Assembly: GCA_964485095.1 (NCBI GenBank)
Contig: CAZAIB010000007.1
Location: 32,504-96,503, forward strand
From: CAYNWT01 sp964485095
Lineage (GTDB): Bacteria > Planctomycetota > Planctomycetia > Planctomycetales > Planctomycetaceae
DNA length: 64,000 nucleotides
Reading direction: 5' to 3'
Part shown: piece by piece, positions 1 to 9,262 of the stretch
Numbering within the stretch: position 1 is the stretch's first letter
How the letters are laid out: every line of letters starts with the position of its first letter
The notes under the pieces: model-generated
Databases searched by the model: none
Seen by the model: only the letters and a program-made list of their open reading frames with translations
What the model was told of the DNA's origin: nothing
Made by a program: the position numbers and the translations under genes

Positions 1-1773
1 AACGAGGTAGCTGCTGAGCCTTACACGCCAGAGTCTTATGAAGCTGAACCTGTTGGGCGAACACAGGCTGGAGTATCCGCTCCTGTCCTCCCGGGTTTTG
101 ACGAGACACGCGAAGACCAATGGGGGCCGGAAAGCTACGAAGACAGTGGGATGGTTCCACAAAGTAACCCGGTCCCGGTGGTCGACGACTTCGCAAACGA
201 AGCCCCACTGGACCCTGTCAGTTTTCCAAACTACCCCCAGGTCGAACGAAACGAACCATTGCGGCAGGAGCCTGCTCGTATTCTGCCGCCACCTATGGAT
301 GACTATCGATCGCGGTCGTCGTCGTCGTCAGGCTTGCAACGTATTAGCGGAACGCGAAATCAGAAGTCGGTCGATTCAGTGCCGCACGGAACATTGCGTC
401 CGCAACTGCGGATCGAAAAGTCCGCGCCGGGAACTGCATCAATTGGCAAGCCGCTTGTTTACTCGATTCTTGTCAAGAACGTTGGCAACGCTGTCGCCAA
501 TGAAGTGATTGTTGAAGACCAGATTCCTCGTGGAGCTAAGCTGACCGGAACCATTCCGCAGGCCGAACTTGTCGAGGGTATCTTGGTTTGGCGATTCGAA
601 TCGCTCCAACCGCAGGAGCAGAAGGAAGTCAAAATTCGTGTCGTTCCAACTCAAGAAGGTCAGATTGGCAGTGTTGCCACTGTGAATTTCAAAGCGGAAA
701 TTGGTTCCCGAACAACAGTGACTGCTCCTCGGCTTCGTCTGGAGCTTCAAGGTGCTCAGGAAGCTCGAGTCGGAGATACGGTCGAGTTTCGCTACCGAGT
801 GATCAACGAAGGATCGGGTGACGCAACGAACGTTTGGATTCGAAATCCATTGCCAGAGCACCTGACACACCCACAGGGGAACGAATTGGAGTATGAAGTT
901 GGAGATCTTGCCGCGGGTAAGTCTCGTGAAGTCACCCTACAACTGGTTGCTTACAAACCGGGAGATAGTGTGAATAATTCAGCGGTCGTCGTTGCCGACG
1001 GGATTAATGGTGCCAGAGCTCAGGCAAGACTCAGGATCCTGGGTGCCCAGTTGCAGGTCACTCGTCGCGGCCCATCACGCCGTTACCTCAATCGCAATGC
1101 GACCTACGAGAATACGGTCTTCAATAGCACGAACCGTGATGCGGACAACTCGACGTTGATTGAACAAGTTCCAGACGGCATGAGGTTTGTGCAGGCCAAC
1201 AACGGTGGTCAGTACAACGAAATCAAGCGAACAATCACGTGGCCTATCCGGCGTATTCGAGCTGGTGAGCGTCAAGTGTTTACTTCAGTGCTGGCTCCTC
1301 TTCGCGCTGGCGTCCACGAGAGCATTGTGCAGATTGTTGAGCGTGGCGGTGCGTTCAAGGCGCGTGCGAACACCACGACTGAGGTGGTTCACCTGGACAA
1401 CATGGGCCTGCAGCTTTCGCAGTTGGATGGACCGGTTGAACTTGGTGAAAGCGTTACCTTCACGATTAACGTCCGGAACCGCGGTACATCGACTGCCACG
1501 CGATCTGTCCTGACTTTGGACATTCCGCCTGAGCTAACCGTGACAACAGCCGGCCCGCTGCAAGCTGAGCAACGTGGTTCGAAGCTTGTCTTCCCACCAG
1601 TTGACCAGATCGCCCCGGGTGCTCAAAAGCGATTCCAGGTCGCGTTTAAGGCGAACCGGGTGGCTCGCGACATCCGCCTGAAAGCATCTATTCAGTCTGA
1701 TCAAATGCCAAAGAGTCTGTCTGAAGCTGAGTCCATCACTATCTACGGTGACGACAACAGCGGACGACGCTAG
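1..1773 (+). CDS. DUF11/CARDB-repeat surface protein (5' partial)
   Basis: The reading frame is open from the first base of the window, so the true start lies upstream; 590 codons are visible. After a proline/acid-rich stretch of about 120 residues there are at least four tandem immunoglobulin-like repeats of 100-115 residues. Each has the pattern 'N-x-G-x-A-x-x-V', then 'D-x-x-P-x-G', then a Trp or Leu core and a 'pG..k.v...v' strand, as in the DUF11 conserved repeat. Such repeats occur in large exported cell-envelope proteins of planctomycetes, where they are thought to be structural. The protein ends in a short polar tail, with no anchor or PEP-CTERM motif. A strong hairpin follows 17 bases after the stop. 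The function is not predictable beyond an extracellular scaffold. Confidence 0.8.
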   Translation, partial: NEVAAEPYTPESYEAEPVGRTQAGVSAPVLPGFDETREDQWGPESYEDSGMVPQSNPVPVVDDFANEAPLDPVSFPNYPQVERNEPLRQEPARILPPPMDDYRSRSSSSSGLQRISGTRNQKSVDSVPHGTLRPQLRIEKSAPGTASIGKPLVYSILVKNVGNAVANEVIVEDQIPRGAKLTGTIPQAELVEGILVWRFESLQPQEQKEVKIRVVPTQEGQIGSVATVNFKAEIGSRTTVTAPRLRLELQGAQEARVGDTVEFRYRVINEGSGDATNVWIRNPLPEHLTHPQGNELEYEVGDLAAGKSREVTLQLVAYKPGDSVNNSAVVVADGINGARAQARLRILGAQLQVTRRGPSRRYLNRNATYENTVFNSTNRDADNSTLIEQVPDGMRFVQANNGGQYNEIKRTITWPIRRIRAGERQVFTSVLAPLRAGVHESIVQIVERGGAFKARANTTTEVVHLDNMGLQLSQLDGPVELGESVTFTINVRNRGTSTATRSVLTLDIPPELTVTTAGPLQAEQRGSKLVFPPVDQIAPGAQKRFQVAFKANRVARDIRLKASIQSDQMPKSLSEAESITIYGDDNSGRR

Positions 1774-1790
1774 GACCACAAAGCCACGTT

Positions 1791-1826
1791 AGAACAACCC
1801 GGCACCGTTTTCCGGGTTGTTCTTTT
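1791..1826. terminator. Rho-independent terminator between convergent genes
   Basis: A perfect 12-bp stem (AGAACAACCCGG pairing with CCGGGTTGTTCT, 9-base loop) is followed by TTTCATT. It lies between the ends of the DUF11-repeat gene and the dioxygenase gene. The stem begins with A-rich sequence when read on the other strand, so it may serve both. Confidence 0.85.
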
Positions 1827-1845
1827 CATTCTGCCGTTTGTTCAA

Positions 1846-2817
1846 TCAAACTTGTTTCGGGTGGATGCCGCCGCGAATGGCTCCGGCACCAACGGCTCCG
1901 TAGTTTGCTTTGAACATCGGGTCCAATGGTCGGCTGTTTGGAACCGAAAGCCACATTCGCAGAATGTGCCTTCGGCGTTCGGGTTCAGGCCAGTCCTCGA
2001 ACCCGGTTCTGCGGTGCAGCGTCACCCAGTTGTTAAGCAACAGGATATCCCCAGGCTGTTGCTTCATGCGGACTTGCATCTCTGGTTCCGCCGCAACGGC
2101 TTCCAGGAAGTCCAACGCTTCTTTCTGCTCATCCGTCATGTCCGGCGCGCGGTCGTCGGCGTAGGCTCGGTCGATGAGAACTCGCAGGAACGCGCACGCG
2201 AAGTGGCCGTCTCGAAATGAAAAAACGGGCTGTTCGCAGAAGGGCTGATCGTTACCGGTGTCAACGTTGTGCCGTTTGTAGAGGAACGGTTTCATTAGGA
2301 CGTCTAGCAAGTCCGGTCGGCGTTTAAGGATTTGGTTGTATAACCCGACCGAACTCACGATCTGGTTCTCTCCACCGGACTTGGCCTGCTGTACGCACAG
2401 AAATCCGATGACGTCGCAGCGGTCTGTGTGAAAGCTGAGCTTCTTGTTTGTGTTCGGGCCGCGTGTGCGAGCGTCGTTTGGCCCAAAGCCAGCGTCCCGA
2501 ACGCTGAAGATCAAATCGCCATCAGCTGACTGAGAAACAGGTGTGCCCAGCTTCTGTCCGATGGCCAGGAAGAGACTTTTCAGAGTGTCGTGTGGAAGAG
2601 ATCCGATCTGCAGTCCACGAATCAAGGCGACGCCGAGGCCAGTTTCAAGGTCCGCTGAGATTTGCTCCAGCTGTTGGAGGAACCGGTCAGTTGGTTGAAC
2701 CTCACCTTCTGGAGTACATAACATCGCTTCGTTGTGGTGAACTTGCGCTATCCATTTTGCGGTGTCGGTGAGCTCTTCTGCCGACCAATTCGCGGCTGTG
2801 TGTACGGGATGATGCAT
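1846..2817 (-). CDS. TauD/TfdA-family Fe(II)/2-oxoglutarate dioxygenase
   Basis: This 323-residue protein carries the TauD/TfdA (PF02668) signatures. The metal-binding H-x-D is H130-T-D132 in 'SFHTDRCD', the distal histidine is H268 in 'NWVTLHRRTGFED', and downstream arginines in 'RRRHILRMW' fit 2-oxoglutarate binding. The family couples oxidative decarboxylation of 2-oxoglutarate to hydroxylation of a small substrate in the cytoplasm. The substrate cannot be read from sequence: true TauD acts on taurine, but this branch resembles the broad 'TauD/TfdA family' set often linked to secondary metabolites or modified amino acids. It is a lone gene, convergent with the upstream surface protein and divergent from the polysaccharide cluster. 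Confidence 0.85.
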   Translation of the reverse strand: MHHPVHTAANWSAEELTDTAKWIAQVHHNEAMLCTPEGEVQPTDRFLQQLEQISADLETGLGVALIRGLQIGSLPHDTLKSLFLAIGQKLGTPVSQSADGDLIFSVRDAGFGPNDARTRGPNTNKKLSFHTDRCDVIGFLCVQQAKSGGENQIVSSVGLYNQILKRRPDLLDVLMKPFLYKRHNVDTGNDQPFCEQPVFSFRDGHFACAFLRVLIDRAYADDRAPDMTDEQKEALDFLEAVAAEPEMQVRMKQQPGDILLLNNWVTLHRRTGFEDWPEPERRRHILRMWLSVPNSRPLDPMFKANYGAVGAGAIRGGIHPKQV

Positions 2818-3096
2818 GGGTTAACGGAGCCTTGGGGGGTATTTAGCAGCACAACGCGCATAAAATGGGAATGTTAAGGGGGGGCATTGCAGTCTTCGGC
2901 GTGTCTATCGATGTTGCTGTCTGACCTCGGAGTTTCCAGCCCTGCATAACCTGCAGAACCGACAGAAACAAAGTGTTTCGTGTTTCCACAGGCACTAGTG
3001 GCGCCCCTGGCACGGTCATTTGACCTAGGTTTCGGTGGGCGGTGATTCCTGATGTTGCGAGAGCTAAACACGGAGACGCTCGTTCGGAGCGGATAG

Positions 3097-4908
3097 TTGA
3101 TAGTGACAAAACCAAACAAACAAAGCACAGACGCTGCAGTCCGTCAACAAACGGACCAGGCTCTGGCTGCGCCGTCGGTTGCGTCGTCCGCTTCACCCGA
3201 TCTCAACCGCCCTCGCAATATTCTAACGGTCAATCTGGAAGACTATTACCAGGTCGCCGCGTTCCAGCACCTGATTACTCAGGACCAGTGGTACCGGTTC
3301 GAGACGCGTCTGCATAGCAACGTACAGCGAACACTGGAGTTGCTGGACGAGCTTGAGGTCAAAGCGACGTTCTTTGTTCTCGGGTGGATCGCCGAACGCT
3401 GGCCTGCGATCGCGAAGTCACTTGTGGACGCCGGCCACGAAGTTGGCAGCCGCGGCTACTACCATCGCGATCTGGAAACTCTGACCCGCGAAGAGTTTCG
3501 TGAAGACGTGATCCAATCCAAGAAAGCCATCGAAGCCGCTACCGGGCGTGAAGCACTCGGGTATCGACTTTCCGGCGAGTGGTTGCGAGAGAACCAGGAG
3601 TGGGCTCTGGATGTCCTTGTTCAGGAAGGGCATAAGTACGACTCCAGTATTCTACCAGTCATGCGGACCTTCCACGAAGAGTCCGATTCGTACGTGGCTG
3701 AACGTCAGACACCCAGCGGCCTGATTTGGGAAGTCGCACTGTCCAGTAAGAAGATCTGCGGTCTGAGAGTACCAACCGCTGGAGGCAACTACTTCAGGCA
3801 ATTCCCGGCTTGGTTCATCCGGTCGGCTGTCGCCAAAGGGATCAAGCAAAACGACCATCCGTTTGTCATGTACTTCCATACGTGGGAGTTGGATGCAGAT
3901 CAGCCGCGTATTGCCGCTGGCCGAATGGCTCGCATGAGACACTACCGGAACCTGGAACGCGTCGAGTCGATGATTCGGGAATTCGTCAAGGGCCAGGGTT
4001 TTGGTCCGGCAGCGGACTACCTGGGACTCGAACGCAAGGCCATCGTTCCAGCCGTGGAGACTCCGGTGTCAATCGACGCACAGGCTCCCGTGGCAGTGAC
4101 AGTTCGTAAAGCCAAAGACCGGCAACCCGTTTCTATCGTTGTGCCTTGCTACAACGAAGAGAAAACGATTCCGTACCTCGCGAATACTTTGAAGAGTGTT
4201 GGGGACACGCTGTCGCAGACCTGCGAACCTCACTTCATTCTGATTGATGACAAGAGCACTGACAGTACCTGGCAGATACTACAGGATACGTTTAGCGATC
4301 CAACGCGGTACTCGCTGGTTCAGCATGAGGTGAATCAGGGAGTCTCAGCGGCGATCATGACGGGCGTTAGGGCATCTGAAGCAGAAGTCGTTTGTTCGAT
4401 TGACTGCGATTGTTCTTACGACCCACATGAGTTGCGGAACATGATCCCGCTCATGACTGAAGGCGTTGACCTGGTCACCGCCTCGCCATACCACCCACAA
4501 GGCCGTGTCCGCAATGTGCCGAAGTGGCGACTGTTCCTGTCATGGAGCCTGTCTGCCATGTACCGCGTCCTGCTTGGTCGCGAGATGTACACGTGGACGA
4601 GTTGCTGCCGCGTCTACCGAAAGTCGGTGGTCGGCGATCTGGAAATTCAGGAGTCCGGTTTCCTGGGCACCGCAGAACTGGTCGCCAAACTATGTCTGGC
4701 AGATTCAAAGATCGTTGAACACCCGGCGACTTTGGAAGTCCGGATCTTTGGCGAATCCAAAATGAAAACATTTCGCACGATCGGTGGCCATTTAAGGCTG
4801 TTGGGACGTGTTCTGAAAATGCGTCTTAAGGGAAAGAGTAGTCAGGTCCCTGCGCAAACTGAATCAAGGGCATCTACTGTTAATAGCCAAAAAGGAGCGT
4901 TCAAATGA
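3097..4908 (+). CDS. Polysaccharide deacetylase-like / GT2 glycosyltransferase fusion
   Basis: Two enzymes are joined in 603 residues. Residues ~40-315 match the NodB/DUF3473 deacetylase type found in exopolysaccharide loci ('LEDYYQVAAF', 'GYR' at 155-157, 'YFHTWELD'). Residues ~341-600 are a GT-A family 2 transferase of the dolichyl-phosphate-mannose-synthase type ('VSIVVPCYNEEKT', 'LIDDKSTDST', a D-x-D-like 'DCDCSYDP'). Two deacetylase catalytic positions are altered. The first motif reads T-V-N46-L-E-D49 where the first Asp is expected, and the metal-binding H-x-x-x-H reads R119-G-Y-Y-H123. The deacetylase half may therefore be inactive or altered. The start is a TTG with GGAG seven bases upstream; a GTG six bases later is the alternative. 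It overlaps the next gene by ATGA and opens the polysaccharide cluster. Confidence 0.85.
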   Translation: MIVTKPNKQSTDAAVRQQTDQALAAPSVASSASPDLNRPRNILTVNLEDYYQVAAFQHLITQDQWYRFETRLHSNVQRTLELLDELEVKATFFVLGWIAERWPAIAKSLVDAGHEVGSRGYYHRDLETLTREEFREDVIQSKKAIEAATGREALGYRLSGEWLRENQEWALDVLVQEGHKYDSSILPVMRTFHEESDSYVAERQTPSGLIWEVALSSKKICGLRVPTAGGNYFRQFPAWFIRSAVAKGIKQNDHPFVMYFHTWELDADQPRIAAGRMARMRHYRNLERVESMIREFVKGQGFGPAADYLGLERKAIVPAVETPVSIDAQAPVAVTVRKAKDRQPVSIVVPCYNEEKTIPYLANTLKSVGDTLSQTCEPHFILIDDKSTDSTWQILQDTFSDPTRYSLVQHEVNQGVSAAIMTGVRASEAEVVCSIDCDCSYDPHELRNMIPLMTEGVDLVTASPYHPQGRVRNVPKWRLFLSWSLSAMYRVLLGREMYTWTSCCRVYRKSVVGDLEIQESGFLGTAELVAKLCLADSKIVEHPATLEVRIFGESKMKTFRTIGGHLRLLGRVLKMRLKGKSSQVPAQTESRASTVNSQKGAFK

Positions 4909-6128
4909 CCAAGGCAAAGACTGAACTTCTTACCCTCCCATTCGATCAAAACGCCACGGGCCGAACGCTGGGTGACGACGAAATCACAGCACTTAAGGAT
5001 GTGATTGACAGCGGAACTCTGACAAGCACTAAAGGTAGCTACGTTAAGAAGCTGGAAGCCGATTTCGCGAAGCTAATCGGAGCCAAACATGCGTTCGCGT
5101 GTGCCAGCGGTAGTGCTGCCGTGCACCTGGCTGTTGCGGCAATTAACCCGGAACCGGGCGACGAGATCATCACAACATCCGTCACAGATATGGGGGCACT
5201 GACTCCAATTCTGTATCAGGGCGCGATTCCTGTGTTCTGTGATGTTGATCCTGAAACATGCAACGTCACTGCCGCTTCTATCGAGAAGTGCATCAGCGAA
5301 AAGACGAAGGCGATTATCGTCACTCACCTGTTTGGCAATCCATGCGAAATGGAAGCCATCATGGAACTGTCAAAGAAGCACGACATTCCTGTCATCGAAG
5401 ATACCGCTCAGGCCTTCATGGCCAGCTACGACGACAAGTACGTTGGTACCTTCGGTGCCGTTGGTTGCTTCAGCCTGCAGCAGGGCAAGCACATCACCAC
5501 CGGTGAAGGCGGCATCGTCGTGAGCGATGACGACGAATTGGCCCGACGCATGTTCCTGTTCATTAACAAGGCATGGGGTTACGGCGACAAGAACGCAGAC
5601 CACTACTTCCTCGCGTTGAACTATCGCATGACAGAACTCCAGGGTGCTGTCGCTGTGGCTCAGATGAACAAGCTCGAATGGGTTGCTCGAACACGCGTCC
5701 TCATGGCCGAAGCGTTGACGACGGAATTGAGCGGCGTTCGCGGTATCAGCACACCAAAGATCTCAAACCGAGCGGTTCACACATTCTGGAAATACTGCCT
5801 GCGAGTTGACGAGAGCGTCATTCCTGGCGGAGCAGTCGCCCTGGCGGGTGCCTTGAAGGAATACGGTATCGCTTCGGCTCCTCGCTACATCCAGAAGCCT
5901 GCCTTCCGCTGCCAGGTCATTCGAGATCAGGTCACCTTTGGCGAGAGCCGCTGGCCCTGGACTCTGGCTCGTCCGGAAGCCGTTGATTACAGCGACGAGA
6001 AGTTCAGCGGAACACTTGAAGCGCTCGAAGGCGTTCTGGTTCTCCCGTTCAACGAAAAATACACGCAGGAACACATCGACTTCATCGCTGCGTCAGTGAA
6101 AGCATGCGTTGAAGAACTCGCTGGCTAA
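4905..6128 (+). CDS. DegT/DnrJ/EryC1/StrS PLP-dependent sugar aminotransferase
   Basis: The 407-residue protein is a fold-type I aminotransferase of the sugar (SHS2) class. The PLP Schiff-base lysine is K195 in 'QQGKHITTGEGG', and 'VIEDTAQAF' provides the cofactor-ring Asp. These enzymes transfer an amino group from glutamate or glutamine to a keto-sugar nucleotide or keto-cyclitol. The 'GKH-T-GEGG' loop also occurs in scyllo-inosose-type aminotransferases, so a cyclitol substrate is the alternative to a 3-keto-UDP-sugar. It has a strong AGGAG seven bases before its ATG and overlaps the upstream gene by four bases. Immediately downstream are a Gfo/Idh/MocA dehydrogenase and an acetyltransferase, the partners expected for making a 3-acetamido sugar. 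Confidence 0.88.
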   Translation: MTKAKTELLTLPFDQNATGRTLGDDEITALKDVIDSGTLTSTKGSYVKKLEADFAKLIGAKHAFACASGSAAVHLAVAAINPEPGDEIITTSVTDMGALTPILYQGAIPVFCDVDPETCNVTAASIEKCISEKTKAIIVTHLFGNPCEMEAIMELSKKHDIPVIEDTAQAFMASYDDKYVGTFGAVGCFSLQQGKHITTGEGGIVVSDDDELARRMFLFINKAWGYGDKNADHYFLALNYRMTELQGAVAVAQMNKLEWVARTRVLMAEALTTELSGVRGISTPKISNRAVHTFWKYCLRVDESVIPGGAVALAGALKEYGIASAPRYIQKPAFRCQVIRDQVTFGESRWPWTLARPEAVDYSDEKFSGTLEALEGVLVLPFNEKYTQEHIDFIAASVKACVEELAG

Positions 6129-6178
6129 GACATGGTTTCGGGGCCTGTTTGGATTCAATTGTTGCTAAGGAAACTTCG

Positions 6179-7222
6179 ATGACACGTCTACGTTTTGGAA
6201 TGGTTGGCGCTGGCGGTATTGCTCAGGCATACGCTTTGGCGTTCGCGAATAACACCAAGGGCCAACTGGTCGCGGTGGCTGATACTCGGCTGCCCGCAGC
6301 TCAGGCGATTGCTGAGACCCTCAAGTGTAAAGCGTTCGACAATCACGACACGATGTGTGACGAGATGGATCTTGATGCCGTCATCGTTTGCACGCCACCG
6401 ATTTCGCACCCGGACATCACAACCAGCATCATGAAGCGTGGTTTGCATGTCCTGTGCGAAAAGCCGTTGGCCGTTTCTGTAGAAGAAGCGCATCGGATGA
6501 TCGATCAGGCTGCTGAAAGTGATGTTGTCTTCACGATGGCATCGAAGTTTCGGTACGTCGAAGACATGGGCAAGATTAAGTCCGTCATTGAATCCGGAAT
6601 CCTTGGTGAAGTCATTCTCATTGAGAACGTTTTCACAGCGACCGTCGATATGTCCAACCGTTGGAACTCAAACCCTGCGATCAGCGGTGGCGGAGTTCTC
6701 ATGGACAACGGAACCCACTCAGTAGACATCATGCGATACCTGCTGGGCCCACTGGCCGAACTGCAGGTCGTTGAAGGTCGTCGGATTCAGGACATTCCTG
6801 TCGAAGACACCGTCCGCGTGTTTGTTCGCGCACACAGCGGAGCCATTGGCAGTATCGATCTGTCATGGAGCCTCAAGAAAGAACAGCCTTACTTCGTCAG
6901 CATCTACGGTTCGCAGGGAACCGCACTGGTTGGCTGGGGTGAGTCAAAGTACAAACGCACTTCAGACGCGGAATGGACCAAAGTTGGTGACGGCTATGAC
7001 AAGGTTCAGGCCTTCAGCAGCCAGATAGACAACCTGGTCGGCGCGATTCGCGGTGAAGAAGAACTGCTGATTACTTCGGCTGATGCTCTGGCATCTGTGG
7101 AAGTCATTGAGACAGCCTACGCTTCGCTTAACAACACACAGTGGCACGCCGTTGGTCCTGCCTGCGAAGGTGCCGATCGGAAGGGCGGTGGTAATGTCAA
7201 GTCCACCGGAAGCGTGTCATGA
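6179..7222 (+). CDS. Gfo/Idh/MocA-family NAD(P)-dependent sugar oxidoreductase
   Basis: The N-terminal Rossmann domain shows 'GMVGAGGIAQAYALAF' and the second half has the family's alpha/beta sheet domain; 'CEKPLAV' carries the family lysine (E-K-P). Members oxidise a sugar, sugar-nucleotide or inositol hydroxyl to a ketone. In a cluster with a DegT aminotransferase and a WbpD-like acetyltransferase, the natural role is C3 oxidation of a UDP-sugar, as by WbpB/WlbA. The ATG at 6179 is chosen because AAGGA lies seven bases before it; an in-frame TTG at 6149 has no comparable site. It overlaps the next gene by four bases. The 347-residue length is usual for the family. Confidence 0.87.
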   Translation: MTRLRFGMVGAGGIAQAYALAFANNTKGQLVAVADTRLPAAQAIAETLKCKAFDNHDTMCDEMDLDAVIVCTPPISHPDITTSIMKRGLHVLCEKPLAVSVEEAHRMIDQAAESDVVFTMASKFRYVEDMGKIKSVIESGILGEVILIENVFTATVDMSNRWNSNPAISGGGVLMDNGTHSVDIMRYLLGPLAELQVVEGRRIQDIPVEDTVRVFVRAHSGAIGSIDLSWSLKKEQPYFVSIYGSQGTALVGWGESKYKRTSDAEWTKVGDGYDKVQAFSSQIDNLVGAIRGEEELLITSADALASVEVIETAYASLNNTQWHAVGPACEGADRKGGGNVKSTGSVS

Positions 7223-7848
7223 GCGTTCGAGTTCATGACACAGCAATCATTGAAGATGGTGTAACGCTGGGCGAGGGCACGTCCGTTTGGGACAATGTGC
7301 ACATCCGGTTTGGTACGCACATCGGCGATGAGTGCATCGTGGGCGGCAAGTCGGTCCTGGCTTACGAGCTGAAGATTGGCAACCGGGTGAAGATCAATTC
7401 GATGGTCTACATCTGCAACGGTGTCACCATCGAAGACGGTGTCATGATTAGTGCGGGAACCATCTTTACTAACGATCGGTTCCCACGCGCCACAACACCT
7501 GATTTGACGGCACTGCGTTCGTCAGATCCGGACGAACACACTTTGCCAACGCTTGTTCGCGAAGGCGCGACGATTGGAGCGGGGTGCATTATTGGCAACG
7601 ACCTGGAAGTCGGTCGATTTGCAATGGTCGGAATGGGCGCGGTGGTGACTCGGTCGATTCCCGACTTTCATCTTGCGATCGGTTCGCCTGCGAAGTCCAT
7701 CGGCTGTGTGTGTCGCTGCGGGCCCATGCTGATGAAGTTCCCGGAAGAAGGCACTGAGTTTCGAGAAGAAGTTAAGTGCGAAGAATGCGGCCGCGCATAT
7801 GTCGTTCAAAACCGCGTTGTGACCGAAATTTCAGATACCGAATCCTAG
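7219..7848 (+). CDS. Left-handed beta-helix sugar N-acetyltransferase, WbpD/WlbB-like
   Basis: Hexapeptide repeats run through most of the 209 residues ('IEDGVTLGEGTSVWDNVHI', 'IGDECIVGG', 'IGNRVKINSM'). They are followed by 'GTIFTNDRFPRA', 'VREGATIGAGCIIGNDLEVGR' and 'GAVVTRSIPDF', the layout of WbpD/WlbB, which acetylate the 3-amino group of UDP-2-acetamido-3-amino-uronic acid using acetyl-CoA. The C-terminus holds a Cys-rich element, C-V-C-R-C-G then C-E-E-C-G, which resembles a zinc ribbon. Overlap with the oxidoreductase upstream (ATGA) implies translational coupling. The substrate assignment rests on family resemblance and context. Confidence 0.85.
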   Translation: MSVRVHDTAIIEDGVTLGEGTSVWDNVHIRFGTHIGDECIVGGKSVLAYELKIGNRVKINSMVYICNGVTIEDGVMISAGTIFTNDRFPRATTPDLTALRSSDPDEHTLPTLVREGATIGAGCIIGNDLEVGRFAMVGMGAVVTRSIPDFHLAIGSPAKSIGCVCRCGPMLMKFPEEGTEFREEVKCEECGRAYVVQNRVVTEISDTES

Positions 7849-7867
7849 ACCCAAAACCCTAAGTCCT

Positions 7868-9220
7868 ATGAAACGTTTCAGTGTTATCGGTGGTGGCATG
7901 CTTGGCATGCGAACAGCTCAGCTGCTCGCCCGCGCTGGAGCTGACGTCACTCTTTACGAAGCGGCCGACCATCTTGGTGGTTTGGCTGACGCCTGGAAAC
8001 TGGGCGACGTCACCTGGGATCGCCACTACCACGTGACGCTGTTGTCGGACCTTGAACTCCGCAGCGTCATGGACGACCTTGGGCTGGAAGACGCAACGAA
8101 ATGGGTTGAGACAAAGACCGGGTTCTTCACCGATGGTGAACTGTACTCGATGTCGAACACCGTTGAGTTTCTGAAGTTTCCGCCGCTGGGGATGATTGAC
8201 AAGCTGCGATTGGGAGGAACCATCTTCCTTGGTTCGAAGATCAAGAACTGGCAGAAGCTGGAGACAATTCTTGTCGAAGACTGGCTGCGAAAATGGTCTG
8301 GCAGTCGCACCACAAACAAAATGTGGCTCCCACTACTTCGCGCGAAGTTGGGTGAGAATTACAAGCAGACATCTGCCGCTTTCATCTGGGCAACAATCGC
8401 TCGCATGTACGCCGCTCGCCGATCTGGTTTGAAGAAAGAGATGTTCGGTTACATCTCCGGTGGCTACCAGCGTCTGTTGGATGCCTACGAACAACGGCTC
8501 GTCGCGGATGGAGTCAAGATTCGAACCAGCTGTGCACTGCAGAACGTTGAAAAGACTGATGCGGGTGTCGAACTGCGGTTCGCAGACGGTTCGGCCGAGA
8601 CCTGTGACAACGTTGTGATGACGGTGCCGTCGCCGTTGATCTCGAAAATGTGTCCGCAGCTGAATTCGGACGAACACAACAAGCTGAATGGCATTCAGTA
8701 CCAGGGAATCGTGTGTGCGTCGTTGGTTCTGAAAGAATCGTTGTCGCCATACTACGTGACCAACATCACGGACGACTGGGTTCCATTCACAGCCGTCATC
8801 GAAATGTCCGCGCTTGTGGATAAAAGCGAATTCGGCGGCAAGGCTCTCATCTATCTGCCTCGTTATGCCGATCCGACTGATCCGGTGTTCGAAAAGAGCG
8901 ACGAAGACCTGCAGGAAGAATTCGTGTCGGCTCTGGAGAAGATGTACCCGCATTTCAATCGTGATCAGGTCGAAGCGTTTAAGGTTTCCCGAGTCCGCCA
9001 TGTCGTTGGGCTCTCGACTTTGAACTACTCAAAGAACCTGCCGGAAATGCAAACCAGCGTCCCGGGTGTCTACGCAGTAAATTCAACTCAGATCGTCAAC
9101 GGAACCTTAAACGTCAACGAAACATTGTGCTTGGCCAAACGCGCGTTCGAAGAACTGCTTCAGCCGCGTTTGAACGAATCCGGAGCCACAAACACACAGG
9201 CAGAACCAGTTCTGGCCTAA
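7868..9220 (+). CDS. FAD-dependent amine-oxidase-like oxidoreductase
   Basis: This 450-residue flavoprotein begins with a dinucleotide-binding G-x-G-x-x-G ('VIGGGMLGMRTAQLL', G8-G13) and an acidic strand end ('LYEAADHLGG'). It ends with the usual 'GVYAVNSTQIVNGTLNVNE' FAD-contacting segment. The arrangement is that of the amine oxidase/protoporphyrinogen oxidase/UDP-galactopyranose-mutase superfamily (NAD(P)-binding-8, amino_oxidase). It has no signal peptide. The substrate is unknown; its position between sugar-nucleotide genes and a deacetylase suggests it acts on a sugar nucleotide or lipid-linked glycan, possibly as a mutase or desaturase. It begins 20 bases after the acetyltransferase gene, so it is probably in the same transcript. 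Confidence 0.78.
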   Translation: MKRFSVIGGGMLGMRTAQLLARAGADVTLYEAADHLGGLADAWKLGDVTWDRHYHVTLLSDLELRSVMDDLGLEDATKWVETKTGFFTDGELYSMSNTVEFLKFPPLGMIDKLRLGGTIFLGSKIKNWQKLETILVEDWLRKWSGSRTTNKMWLPLLRAKLGENYKQTSAAFIWATIARMYAARRSGLKKEMFGYISGGYQRLLDAYEQRLVADGVKIRTSCALQNVEKTDAGVELRFADGSAETCDNVVMTVPSPLISKMCPQLNSDEHNKLNGIQYQGIVCASLVLKESLSPYYVTNITDDWVPFTAVIEMSALVDKSEFGGKALIYLPRYADPTDPVFEKSDEDLQEEFVSALEKMYPHFNRDQVEAFKVSRVRHVVGLSTLNYSKNLPEMQTSVPGVYAVNSTQIVNGTLNVNETLCLAKRAFEELLQPRLNESGATNTQAEPVLA

Positions 9221-9262
9221 GCCTGGCCGCATTCAGCAGTCGTTGAGACACCGGAGTGAATC

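Noticed and set aside
2843..3196. Minus-strand frame overlapping the start of the deacetylase fusion
   Set aside because: No domain or signal peptide, and it conflicts with the well-supported plus-strand gene.
8333..9001. 222-codon minus-strand frame within the FAD oxidoreductase gene
   Set aside because: It lies antisense to a gene with clear FAD motifs; Arg/His-rich composition typical of a shadow frame.
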